Source: Dokdonella_A sp040005635
Lineage (GTDB): Bacteria; Pseudomonadota; Gammaproteobacteria; Xanthomonadales; Rhodanobacteraceae
Reading direction: 5' to 3'
Assembly: GCA_040005635.1 (NCBI GenBank)
Contig: JBDTYM010000131.1
Span: 1 to 8,207 of the forward strand
DNA length: 8,207 bases
The notes under the pieces were generated by a model. It worked only from the letters and a program-made list of their open reading frames with translations. It did not search any database and was not told where the DNA came from. Positions 1-8,206 of this stretch are shown piece by piece. The translations under genes and the position numbers were made by a program. The first letter of the stretch is position 1; each line of letters opens with the position of its first letter.

Positions 1-104
1 TCAGGTATTGCTGGTTCAGCCACGACAGTTTCTCGAGGTCGAAGCGCGCCGCCGATGTGCAGGTAGCCGGTGGGACTCGGGGCGAAACGGGTACGAACGG
101 TCAT
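1..104 (-). pseudogene. gltX: Glutamyl-tRNA synthetase start, with out-of-frame internal deletion; runs off the window edge
   Basis: GltX charges tRNA-Glu with glutamate in the cytoplasm. Reading leftward from the ATG at 104-102, the first 20 residues begin MTVRTRFAPSPTGYLHIGG, the class I synthetase N-terminus with its HIGH-type motif (HIGG). Normally the sequence continues with ARTALxxWL. Here, after the GCG codon, it changes abruptly. In the next frame the DNA reads AARFDLEKLSWLNQQYL, which matches the region around residues 300-320 of a normal GltX of about 465 residues (compare AARLDMAKLGWVNQHYL, as I recall it for Xanthomonas). Roughly 290 codons are therefore missing and the two parts are in different frames. 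As written the ATG frame continues as an unrelated peptide. The junction lies in GCGCGCCGCC at 44-53, a string that both the HIGGAR and AARFD coding segments can share, so microhomology deletion or assembly collapse is likely. The identity of both pieces is clear; whether the break is biological is not. Confidence 0.8.
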
Positions 105-113
105 CGCGTTAGA

Positions 114-129
114 CTGGAAAGCTGGAAAG
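114..129. repeat. Tandem 8-bp repeat in the gltX/cpdB divergent spacer
   Basis: CTGGAAAG occurs twice head to tail in the 77-base spacer between the two divergent start codons. GTTAG at 108-112 and CTAAC at 140-144 also form a short inverted pair around it. No convincing -35/-10 pair was found for either gene. The spacer must hold both promoters, so these repeats could be binding sites, but that is a guess. Confidence 0.4.
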
Positions 130-181
130 GCGCGCAAGACTAACAGAGCACGCCTGTCGCAACCCTTGCATCGGAATACGC

Positions 182-2215
<2,034 letters not shown>

Positions 2216-2351
2216 TCTAGTCTGCGCCGGCAGCAGCGGATCGCGCTATGCGCCAGTGCAGCATGCGTCGCCGGCGGCCGCTGCGTTAGAGTTCGGTCCG
2301 CGCGAGTCCGCGTCTTCGCACCGAATCCTGCTGTCCCAATGGAGTGTCGCC
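2216..2351. other. Spacer between cpdB and the DUF885 gene
   Basis: This 136-base gap has no RNA gene or convincing terminator. A 7-bp inverted pair (GCAGCGG at 2233-2239, CCGCTGC at 2278-2284) has a 38-base loop and no T-run. The only clear signal is a GGAG ribosome site at 2341-2344, seven bases before the ATG at 2352. The two lipoprotein genes may be co-transcribed, but the gap allows a separate promoter. Confidence 0.4.
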
Positions 2352-4172
2352 ATGTCGCGTCTGCCGTACGTGTTGTCGATCGGCCTGCTTCTCAGTGCAT
2401 GCACGCCGGAGGCGCCGCCCCCACCCGCTGCTGCTGCCCCGGCACCGGCAACGACGCCTGCACAGGCGGCTGCACCGAGCGCCGACGAACAATTCGGCGA
2501 ACTCTCCAAGCGCTGGCTCGATGGCTACATGAAGGCCAGCCCGGTCAGTGCGACGCAAACGGGCGATCATCGCTTCGACGCCGAGCTCGACGACCTCAGC
2601 GCCGCCGGGCGCAAGAGCAGCCTCGATTTCTCGAACGCCATCCTCGGCGAGCTCGAGAAGATCGATCACGCGAAGCTGTCGCGTGCCAACCAGGTCGACT
2701 TCAGCATCCTGCGCAATCAACTGCGGTCCGACATCTGGACCAGCGAGACGCTGCAGAACTGGGCATGGGACCCGCTGCTCTACAGCCAGATCGCCGGCGG
2801 CTCGCTGTACACCTTGATGGCGCGCGAATTCGCACCGTTGCCGGATCGGCTGCGGGCGGCAACTGCGCGCATGCAAAAGCTGCCGATGCTGTTCGCGCAG
2901 ATGCGCGGCAACCTCGACCTGGCGCGCGTGCCAAAGATTCATGCCGAAACCGTCGCCAAGCAGAACAAGGGTGTGCTCAGCATCGTCGACGAGCAGATTT
3001 TGCCGCACGCAAAGGAGCTGCCGGATGCCGACCGCCAGAAGCTTGAAGCGGCTATCGCCGATTTGCGCAAGGCGGTCGATGAAAACCAGCGCTGGATCGA
3101 TACGCAATTGGTGCCGAATGCGAAAGGCGACTTCCGTATCGGCGCCACCCTGTATGACGCCAAGCTTGCGTTCGCACTGAATTCACCGCTCAGCCGGCAG
3201 GACATTCGCCAGCGTGCACAAGCGCAGCTCGCCAGTACGCGCGCCGAGATGTACCAGATCGCGCGCAAGGTGCTCGCCGGCAAGCCAAAGGCGCCGCCGC
3301 TGCCGGAAAATCCGAGCGAGACGCAGCAGCAGGCGGCGATCCAGGCCGCGCTCGAACTGGCCTATGCCGAGCACCCTGCCCGTGACAAGGTTGTTGCCAC
3401 TGCGGAAGATGCGCTGAAGAAGGCGACCGACTTCGTGCGCGGCAAGAGCTTCGTCGGCATGCCGGATGCACCGGTGAAAATCATTCCGATGCCGGTGTTC
3501 CAGCGCGGCGTCGCTCTCGCGTATTGCGATTCACCCGGACCGCTCGACAAGGGGCTCGACACGTTTTACGCGGTGTCGCCGATTCCGGACGACTGGACCA
3601 GCAAGCAGGTCGATTCCTTCCTGCGCGAATACAATACGCGCTCGATCGCCGAGCTGACCGTGCATGAGGCGATGCCCGGCCACTACCTGCAGTTGTGGCA
3701 CTCGAACAAGTACCCGTCGGTGCTGCGCGCGGTGTTGTCGTCCGGCTCGTTCGTCGAAGGCTGGGCTGTCTACGGCGAAAAGCTGATGGTCGACGAAGGC
3801 TTTCTCGACAACGACCCGCTCTATCGCCTCGTCCATCTGAAATGGGATTTGCGCGTGATCGCGAATGCGATCCTCGATCAAGCCATGCACGTCGACGGCA
3901 TGACGCGCGAGCAGGCCATGCAGCTGATGACCGTGCAGACGTTCCAGGAAGAACGCGAAGCCGCCGGCAAGTGGGTGCGCGCGCAGCTGACCTCGGCCCA
4001 GCTGCCGACCTATTTCGTCGGCTGGCAGGAACATCTCGATCTGCGGCGCGAGGCAGAAAAGCGCGCTGCCGACAAATTCGACCTGAAGCGCTATCACGAC
4101 ACCGTACTGTCATTCGGCTCGCCACCGGTGCGCTATGTGCGCGAACTGATGTTCGACGAGGCGATCGACTGA
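2352..4172 (+). CDS. DUF885 family lipoprotein, putative zincin-like metallopeptidase
   Basis: The product has 606 residues and belongs to the DUF885 family, which is common in Xanthomonadales and whose reaction is, to my knowledge, not firmly established. The key motif is HEAMPGH at 438-444, a HExxH-like zinc site with an inserted residue (HExxPGH). It is followed 25 residues later by EGWAVYGE at 469-476, whose glutamate could be a third metal ligand. This layout suggests a metal-dependent hydrolase or peptidase working outside the cytoplasm. The signal MSRLPYVLSIGLLLSAC is a lipobox (LSAC, Cys17), followed by a Pro/Ala-rich low-complexity tether to about residue 45. An upstream in-frame ATG at 2256 would bury this signal behind 32 extra residues. 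The ATG at 2352 has GGAG seven bases upstream and is preferred. The family call is strong; the enzymatic role is inferred from the motif. Confidence 0.88.
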   Translation: MSRLPYVLSIGLLLSACTPEAPPPPAAAAPAPATTPAQAAAPSADEQFGELSKRWLDGYMKASPVSATQTGDHRFDAELDDLSAAGRKSSLDFSNAILGELEKIDHAKLSRANQVDFSILRNQLRSDIWTSETLQNWAWDPLLYSQIAGGSLYTLMAREFAPLPDRLRAATARMQKLPMLFAQMRGNLDLARVPKIHAETVAKQNKGVLSIVDEQILPHAKELPDADRQKLEAAIADLRKAVDENQRWIDTQLVPNAKGDFRIGATLYDAKLAFALNSPLSRQDIRQRAQAQLASTRAEMYQIARKVLAGKPKAPPLPENPSETQQQAAIQAALELAYAEHPARDKVVATAEDALKKATDFVRGKSFVGMPDAPVKIIPMPVFQRGVALAYCDSPGPLDKGLDTFYAVSPIPDDWTSKQVDSFLREYNTRSIAELTVHEAMPGHYLQLWHSNKYPSVLRAVLSSGSFVEGWAVYGEKLMVDEGFLDNDPLYRLVHLKWDLRVIANAILDQAMHVDGMTREQAMQLMTVQTFQEEREAAGKWVRAQLTSAQLPTYFVGWQEHLDLRREAEKRAADKFDLKRYHDTVLSFGSPPVRYVRELMFDEAID

Positions 4173-4180
4173 AGAGGACT

Positions 4181-4227
4181 CCCTCTCCCCCGACGCAGTC
4201 GGGGGAGAGGGTTGGGGTGAGGGGGCG
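4181..4227 (+). repeat. REP-like GC-rich hairpin repeat, unit 1
   Basis: A perfect 14-bp stem (CCCTCTCCCCCGAC at 4181-4194, its complement at 4198-4211) closes a GCA loop. The tail GTTGGGGTGAGGGGGCG follows. Hairpins of the type CCCTCTCCC...GGGAGAGGG plus GGGTGAGGG are dispersed in many proteobacterial genomes. It begins eight bases after the DUF885 stop codon and has no T-run, so it may block or stabilise the transcript end rather than act as a classic terminator. Confidence 0.75.
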
Positions 4228-4322
4228 GGGGTTCGGAAGAACGTGGCACTGGAAGATATTGCCTGCGTCTGCCTCTGAGACCGCGTTGCCGCACCCGGCA
4301 CTTCTACCTACTCGTGCGACCT
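4228..4322. other. Unique core between the two REP-like units
   Basis: About 95 bases separate the two inverted repeat units. No ORF with family resemblance, RNA gene or clear promoter was seen here. Its base composition is more even than that of the flanking repeats. Confidence 0.4.
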
Positions 4323-4371
4323 CGCCCCCTCACCCTGCCGTCTCCCCCAGCGCAAGCGATGAGGGAGAGGA
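4323..4371 (-). repeat. REP-like GC-rich hairpin repeat, unit 2 (inverted)
   Basis: Read on the minus strand, this is a diverged copy of unit 1: CCTCTCCC, a degenerate loop region, GGGGGAGA, then the identical 13-base tail GGGTGAGGGGGCG (CGCCCCCTCACCC at 4323-4335). The tails of the two units face each other, as in paired REP elements. The hairpin is imperfect, with a small CGC-AA-GCG tip. It ends eight bases beyond the stop codon of the DUF4399 gene, so each convergent gene ends in a hairpin of the same family. Confidence 0.65.
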
Positions 4372-4379
4372 TTCAAACG

Positions 4380-4850
4380 TCACTTCACATGGATCGTGAT
4401 CTTCTTCGACACTACCGGCGGATCGAACGACATGTGCTTGGCGTCGCCGAGTTCCAGTTGCAGCGTATGCGTGCCGGGTTCGAGGTGGATGGTGTCCTCG
4501 GTCTGGCCCTTGCCGTAGTGCTTGTGCGTGGCGTCGTTCGGAATCGGTGCGTCGAGCGGCGGCAGTTCCTTGCCGTCGATCAGCAGATGATGATGACCCG
4601 TGTTCGGCGTGGGATCACCGGCTGGTTTGATCTCGACGCCCTTGGCGCCGAATTTCACGCTCACGTCCTGACCGACCTTGGCACCGTTCTTCGGTGATTC
4701 GATGAACACTTTCGCGCCATGCGGCGCCTTTTCGCGCGCCGGCGCGGCGGCTTTCATGGCCATCGGGGCAGCTGCCTTCATGGCTTCCTGGGCGACTGCA
4801 AGTCCGCTGGCGAGCATCAGGGCAGTGGCGAGAATCGAGACAGCGCGCAT
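4380..4850 (-). CDS. Secreted DUF4399 domain protein
   Basis: The protein has 156 residues. A Sec signal peptide (MRAVSILATALMLASGLAVA, cleavage likely before QEAM) sends it to the periplasm. A short linker contains two copies of the hexapeptide MKAAAP. The rest is one DUF4399 domain: an FIESPKNGAKV start, a VKFGAKGVEIKPAGD segment, the hallmark GHHHLLIDG, a THKHYGKGQTE segment, and a final beta-rich stretch ending in KKITIHVK. The molecular role of DUF4399 is not known to me. The histidine clusters (HHH and HKH) could bind metal, but this is unproven. The start is supported by a GGAG site eight bases upstream on the minus strand. It converges on the DUF885 gene and diverges from the ABC exporter gene. 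Confidence 0.87.
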   Translation of the reverse strand: MRAVSILATALMLASGLAVAQEAMKAAAPMAMKAAAPAREKAPHGAKVFIESPKNGAKVGQDVSVKFGAKGVEIKPAGDPTPNTGHHHLLIDGKELPPLDAPIPNDATHKHYGKGQTEDTIHLEPGTHTLQLELGDAKHMSFDPPVVSKKITIHVK

Positions 4851-4879
4851 GATCGTGACTCCGGATCGAATGGGTTCGC

Positions 4880-4885
4880 ATCATA
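4880..4885 (-). promoter_or_regulatory. Candidate -10 box for the DUF4399 gene
   Basis: On the minus strand the hexamer is TATGAT, one base from the TATAAT consensus. It would start transcription about 22 bases before the ATG at 4850. The -35 region at 16-18 bases spacing is poor (around AATCCG), so the promoter is weak or needs an activator. The spacer with the divergent ABC gene is 107 bases. Confidence 0.4.
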
Positions 4886-4957
4886 GCGCCGCTCGTACTG
4901 ACCGGATTGTTAATGGACGCGCGGCCCCCATCTGGCTGAAGCTTGAATGTCACGACC

Positions 4958-6751
4958 ATGAGCGAAACTCCCCGCGCCAGCCTGATTTCCGCCTTCCGAC
5001 GCCTGTGGCCACAGGTGTGGCATTACCGTGTGCGCGTCGGCGTCGCGCTCGTGTTCCTGGTCGCCGCCAAGCTCGCCAACATCGGCGTGCCGCTGCTGAT
5101 GAAGAGCCTGATCGACAAGCTCGACCTGACGCCGAAGCCCTTGCTGATTCCGCTGCTGTTGCTGGTCGCCTACGGCGCATTGCGGTTGTCGACTTCGCTG
5201 TTCCAGGAACTGCGCTCGATCGTCTTCGCGCGCGTGCTCGCACGCACCTCGCGCCAGATCACCCTGCGAGTGTTCGAGCATCTGCATGCGCTGTCTCTGC
5301 GCTTCCATCTCGACCGCCGCACCGGCGGCGTCGCGCGTGATGTCGAACGCGGCATGTCGGCCACCTCCGACCTGCTCGACTGGACCGTCTACACGATTCT
5401 GCCGACCTTGTTCGAAGTGGCGCTGGTCTGCGGCATCCTGATGGCGCGCTTCGACTGGACCTTCGCCGCGATCACATTGGCGACCCTGGTCACCTATATC
5501 GCTTTCACGTTCTCGATCACCGATTGGCGTCTGCGCTACTACCGCGCTGCGAACGCCGCCGACACCGAAGCGAACGAACGCGCGGTCGATTCATTGCTGA
5601 ACTACGAGACGGTCAAGTATTTCGGCAACGAGCGCCACGAGTTCGGCCGCTACGACATGAGCCTGGTCAAGCTCGAAGAATCGACCGTCAAGAGCCTGAA
5701 GACGCTGGCCGTGCTCAACATCGGCCAGGCCGGCATCGTCACCGCCGGCCTGACCCTGCTGCTCTGGCGCGCCGCCTCCGGCGTCGTCGCCGGCACGATG
5801 ACGCTCGGCGACTTCGTGCTGGTCAACGCGTTCCTGATCCAGCTGTCGATTCCACTCAATTACCTCGGCATGGTCTATCGCGAGGTGAAGCAGGCGCTGA
5901 CCAACATCGAGCGCATGTTCGTCCTGCTCGACGAACCGATGGAAATCGAGGACGCGCCGGGCGCCAAGCCACTCGAGGTGAGCGGTGGCGAAGTGCGTTT
6001 CGAGCACGTCGATTTCCACTACGACGCGGCCCGTCCGATCCTGCGTGGCGTCGACTTCCGCATCGAGGCCGGCAAGACCGTCGCCGTCGTCGGCACCACC
6101 GGCGCGGGCAAGTCGACCTTGGCGCGCCTGCTGTTCCGCTTCTACGACGTCAGCGGCGGCCGCATCACGATCGACGGCCAGGACATCCGCGGCGTGAGCC
6201 AGGCGAGCCTGCGCGCGGCGATCGGCATCGTTCCGCAGGACACCGTGCTGTTCAACGATACGATCTACTACAACATCGCTTATGGCCGCCCTGATGCGAC
6301 GCGCGAAGACGTCATCGCGGCAGCGCAGGCGGCGCATATCCATGCCTTCATCGAATCCTTGCCGGACGGCTACGAGACCAGCGTCGGCGAGCGCGGCCTG
6401 AAACTCTCCGGCGGCGAGAAGCAGCGCGTCGCGATCGCGCGAACCCTGCTGAAGAATCCGGCGATCCTGGTCTTCGACGAAGCCACCTCGGCGCTCGACA
6501 CGCGCACCGAGAAGATCATCCAGGGCGAACTGGCCGACGTTGCGCAGGGACGCACCACTCTCGTCATCGCGCATCGGCTGTCGACGATCGTCGATGCCGA
6601 CCAGATCATCGTGCTCGAGCACGGTCGCATCGTCGAACGCGGCACCCACGAAGAACTGATCGCCGAGCACGGACGCTACGCGCAATTGTGGAATATGCAG
6701 CAACGCGAGCGTGCTGCGTCCGTGCCCGCCGCAGAGATCGTCCAGGCCTGA
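4958..6751 (+). CDS. ATM1-type ABC half-transporter (thiol/metal conjugate exporter)
   Basis: An inner-membrane half-transporter that acts as a homodimer. ATM1/HMT-type relatives export glutathione or metal-thiol conjugates and help with heavy-metal tolerance. The protein has 597 residues with about six membrane segments (near 26-48, 61-83, 142-162, 167-187, 250-270, 285-305). The motif NYETVKYFGNE at 215-225 is a hallmark of this family. NIGQ at 254-257 carries the Asn and Gln that line the glutathione pocket in characterised ATM1 relatives. The ATPase domain is intact: Walker A GTTGAGKS (379-386), Q-loop Gln427, signature LSGGEKQR (483-490), Walker B ILVFDE (503-508) and H-loop His539. An in-frame TTG at 4943 would add five residues; the ATG at 4958 is preferred, though neither has a strong ribosome site. 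It is divergent from the DUF4399 gene. The family is clear; the substrate is inferred. Confidence 0.92.
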   Translation: MSETPRASLISAFRRLWPQVWHYRVRVGVALVFLVAAKLANIGVPLLMKSLIDKLDLTPKPLLIPLLLLVAYGALRLSTSLFQELRSIVFARVLARTSRQITLRVFEHLHALSLRFHLDRRTGGVARDVERGMSATSDLLDWTVYTILPTLFEVALVCGILMARFDWTFAAITLATLVTYIAFTFSITDWRLRYYRAANAADTEANERAVDSLLNYETVKYFGNERHEFGRYDMSLVKLEESTVKSLKTLAVLNIGQAGIVTAGLTLLLWRAASGVVAGTMTLGDFVLVNAFLIQLSIPLNYLGMVYREVKQALTNIERMFVLLDEPMEIEDAPGAKPLEVSGGEVRFEHVDFHYDAARPILRGVDFRIEAGKTVAVVGTTGAGKSTLARLLFRFYDVSGGRITIDGQDIRGVSQASLRAAIGIVPQDTVLFNDTIYYNIAYGRPDATREDVIAAAQAAHIHAFIESLPDGYETSVGERGLKLSGGEKQRVAIARTLLKNPAILVFDEATSALDTRTEKIIQGELADVAQGRTTLVIAHRLSTIVDADQIIVLEHGRIVERGTHEELIAEHGRYAQLWNMQQRERAASVPAAEIVQA

Positions 6752-6774
6752 CCCTCGGCGTCGGCCGAACTTGT

Positions 6775-6805
6775 GCGAACGTGTCTTCGGCAAGCACGCG
6801 TTCGC
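6775..6805 (+). terminator. Imperfect hairpin after the ABC exporter gene
   Basis: GCGAA-CGTG-CTT at 6775-6787 pairs with AAG-CACG-TTCGC at 6792-6805, giving 12 base pairs with a one-base and a two-base bulge around a CGGC loop. It lies 23 bases after the stop codon. No T-run follows directly (the next is TTTT near 6821), so it is a weak terminator candidate or a structure in the leader of the next gene. Confidence 0.3.
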
Positions 6806-6889
6806 GTCCACAACGCCGCGTTTTGCACGTTTCCCACGAATCGCGGCATGGTCCTTGCTAAAGCTGAATCGCTCGCAAGGGGAACCGCC

Positions 6890-7975
6890 GTGACCAATGC
6901 TCAAACCTGTACCGTCTGCGTCGTGGGTGCCAACGCCGAAGTCAGTTCGCGCGTCGCTGCCCTGCTCGAAAACCAGCGCGATCGCTTCGACGCGCGCTGG
7001 CAGATCGCCGATCACGCCAGCGCCGATTTGCTGCTGGTCGACGCCGAGTCCGTCTATGGCCATATGGACTGGCTGCGCGCGAAAGCGAGCGGTCGCCTGG
7101 TTGCCGCTTGCAGCGCGTCGCCGCAAGCGCACGCAGGCGATCTGTGCCTGCCTAAGCCAATCCTCGCCGGCAATCTCGTCAGCCTGCTGAATCAGGTCGG
7201 CGCTAAGCTCGGTACGATTGCGACCGAAAAGGTCGCGATCGTACCCGCGCTGATCACGCCTGCGGCCGCCACCGAACTCGCAGCCTTTGAACTGATGCCG
7301 ATCGAGTCGGATCCGATCAGCCCCGCGGCCATCGAACCCCTCTCGCTCGAAGCTCGCCTGTCGCTGTCGAAGCCGACGGCCCTGGAGAATGTCGCGCCGC
7401 CGCTTCCGACCAGGCCGGTCAGTCTGATCGAGCTACTGGAGGAGACTTCGCCAGTCAATCGCTTGCGTCTCGTCGCCGACGGCCTGCCGACGCTGCTGCT
7501 CGACCCCGCGCAGCGCAGTTGGCGTGCAGAAGGCAGCCTCAAATCGATGGCGGGTTGGTGCAATCGCGCCATCGCACCCGAAGAGATCCAGCGCCCCAAT
7601 GCCGCCGAGTTTGCGGCGCAGTCGGCGGTGTTGCCCGCACACCCGTATGCCCGCCTACGCTGGCTGGCGCATCTGCTGCGCGGCGACGGCCAGCTCGATG
7701 GCGGCCTCGACACGAGTGCACGCTTCAAATTGTCGCGCTGGCCACAAAGCGAGCGCGAGTTTCCGAAGCACTTTCGCATCGCCACGGTGATGCTGAAGCA
7801 GATGGCGTCGCTCGACGACATCGCCGCGCAGAGCGGCGTCGCGCGCGCCGACGTGGCCAACTTCGTCAACGCCTACCATGCGATCGGCTACGTTGAAGCG
7901 GAAGTGCCTGCTGCGGCTCAGGACGATGCACGTCGCGGCTTGTTCGCGCGCATGCGCCGAAGTTCTGCGAATTAG
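6890..7975 (+). CDS. Hypothetical protein with degenerate receiver-like N-terminus
   Basis: I do not recognise a named family. From a GTG start the protein has 361 residues, is soluble, and has no signal peptide. Residues 7-105 look like a response-regulator receiver fold: a first strand CTVCVVGA, then ADLLLVDAE with Asp51 at the phospho-acceptor place, and LPKP with Lys89 at the conserved lysine. The acidic pair expected at the end of strand 1 is absent (VVGANAE), so phosphorylation is doubtful. Residues 110-178 form a low-complexity Ala/Pro/Ile linker. Residues 186-336 form a second domain ending in MASLDDIAAQSGVARADVAN and YHAIGYVEAE, which resembles a helix-turn-helix or winged-helix. A regulatory or scaffold role is inferred. 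The GTG at 6890 has AAGGGGA about seven bases upstream; longer in-frame starts (GTG 6773, ATG 6848) lack one and would overlap the upstream hairpin region. The gene ends one base before the tRNA promoter. Confidence 0.7.
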   Translation: MTNAQTCTVCVVGANAEVSSRVAALLENQRDRFDARWQIADHASADLLLVDAESVYGHMDWLRAKASGRLVAACSASPQAHAGDLCLPKPILAGNLVSLLNQVGAKLGTIATEKVAIVPALITPAAATELAAFELMPIESDPISPAAIEPLSLEARLSLSKPTALENVAPPLPTRPVSLIELLEETSPVNRLRLVADGLPTLLLDPAQRSWRAEGSLKSMAGWCNRAIAPEEIQRPNAAEFAAQSAVLPAHPYARLRWLAHLLRGDGQLDGGLDTSARFKLSRWPQSEREFPKHFRIATVMLKQMASLDDIAAQSGVARADVANFVNAYHAIGYVEAEVPAAAQDDARRGLFARMRRSSAN

Positions 7976-7976
7976 G

Positions 7977-8005
7977 TTGACGCGAGCGCGAGCGATCACT
8001 ATTCT
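7977..8005 (+). promoter_or_regulatory. Sigma70-type promoter of the tRNA-Ala/tRNA-Glu unit
   Basis: TTGACG (7977-7982) and TATTCT (8000-8005) are separated by exactly 17 bases, a near-consensus pair. The stretch after the -10 box, CTCGCGCC, is a GC-rich discriminator typical of stringently controlled stable-RNA promoters. The start site would fall near 8012, a few bases before the tRNA-Ala 5' end. The -35 box begins one base after the stop codon of the preceding gene. Confidence 0.75.
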
Positions 8006-8018
8006 CTCGCGCCTTCCC

Positions 8019-8094
<76 letters not shown>

Positions 8095-8130
8095 GATTTA
8101 CCGTAAGGTTTTAACCAGGTTTCTCTACGC

Positions 8131-8206
8131 GTCCCCATCGTCTAGAGGCCCAGGACACCGCCCTTTCACGGCAGTAACAGGGGTTCGAATCCCCTTGGGG
8201 ACGCCA
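8131..8206 (+). tRNA. tRNA-Glu, anticodon TTC
   Basis: A complete 76-base tRNA with encoded CCA, ending one base before the window edge. Acceptor GTCCCCA/TGGGGAC with G discriminator, loop CTTTCAC with anticodon TTC at 8165-8167, and T arm AGGGG-TTCGAAT-CCCCT fit tRNA-Glu closely. The anticodon stem is CCGCC/GGCAG, leaving C8159 opposite A8173, where E. coli tRNA-Glu has a C:G pair (GGCGG). It is the substrate of the synthetase whose damaged gene opens this window. It probably shares the promoter at 7977 with tRNA-Ala; its terminator is outside the window. Confidence 0.96.

Noticed and set aside
2233..2284. Inverted repeat GCAGCGG/CCGCTGC as a terminator for cpdB
   Set aside because: Only seven base pairs with a 38-base loop and no T-run; likely chance in GC-rich DNA.
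2286..3107. Minus-strand open frame opposite the DUF885 gene
   Set aside because: A shadow of a well-supported gene; composition is that of a reversed GC-rich frame with no recognisable motif.
4314..4697. Plus-strand open frame across the REP-like unit and opposite the DUF4399 gene
   Set aside because: It reads through a repeat and antisense to a gene with a signal peptide, a ribosome site and a conserved domain.
4943..4957. TTG start five codons upstream for the ABC exporter
   Set aside because: Adds only five residues from a rare start codon; the ATG at 4958 gives a normal N-terminus for the family. Not fully excluded, because neither has a strong ribosome site.
6773..6889. Longer N-terminus of the receiver-like protein (GTG 6773 or ATG 6848)
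   Set aside because: No ribosome site at either start, and the extra residues show no domain character; the GTG at 6890 has a good AAGGGGA site.
5591..7132. Long open frame on the minus strand opposite the ABC exporter (513 codons)
   Set aside because: It runs through the ATPase domain of an unambiguous transporter and into the next gene, and its translation shows no domain motifs.
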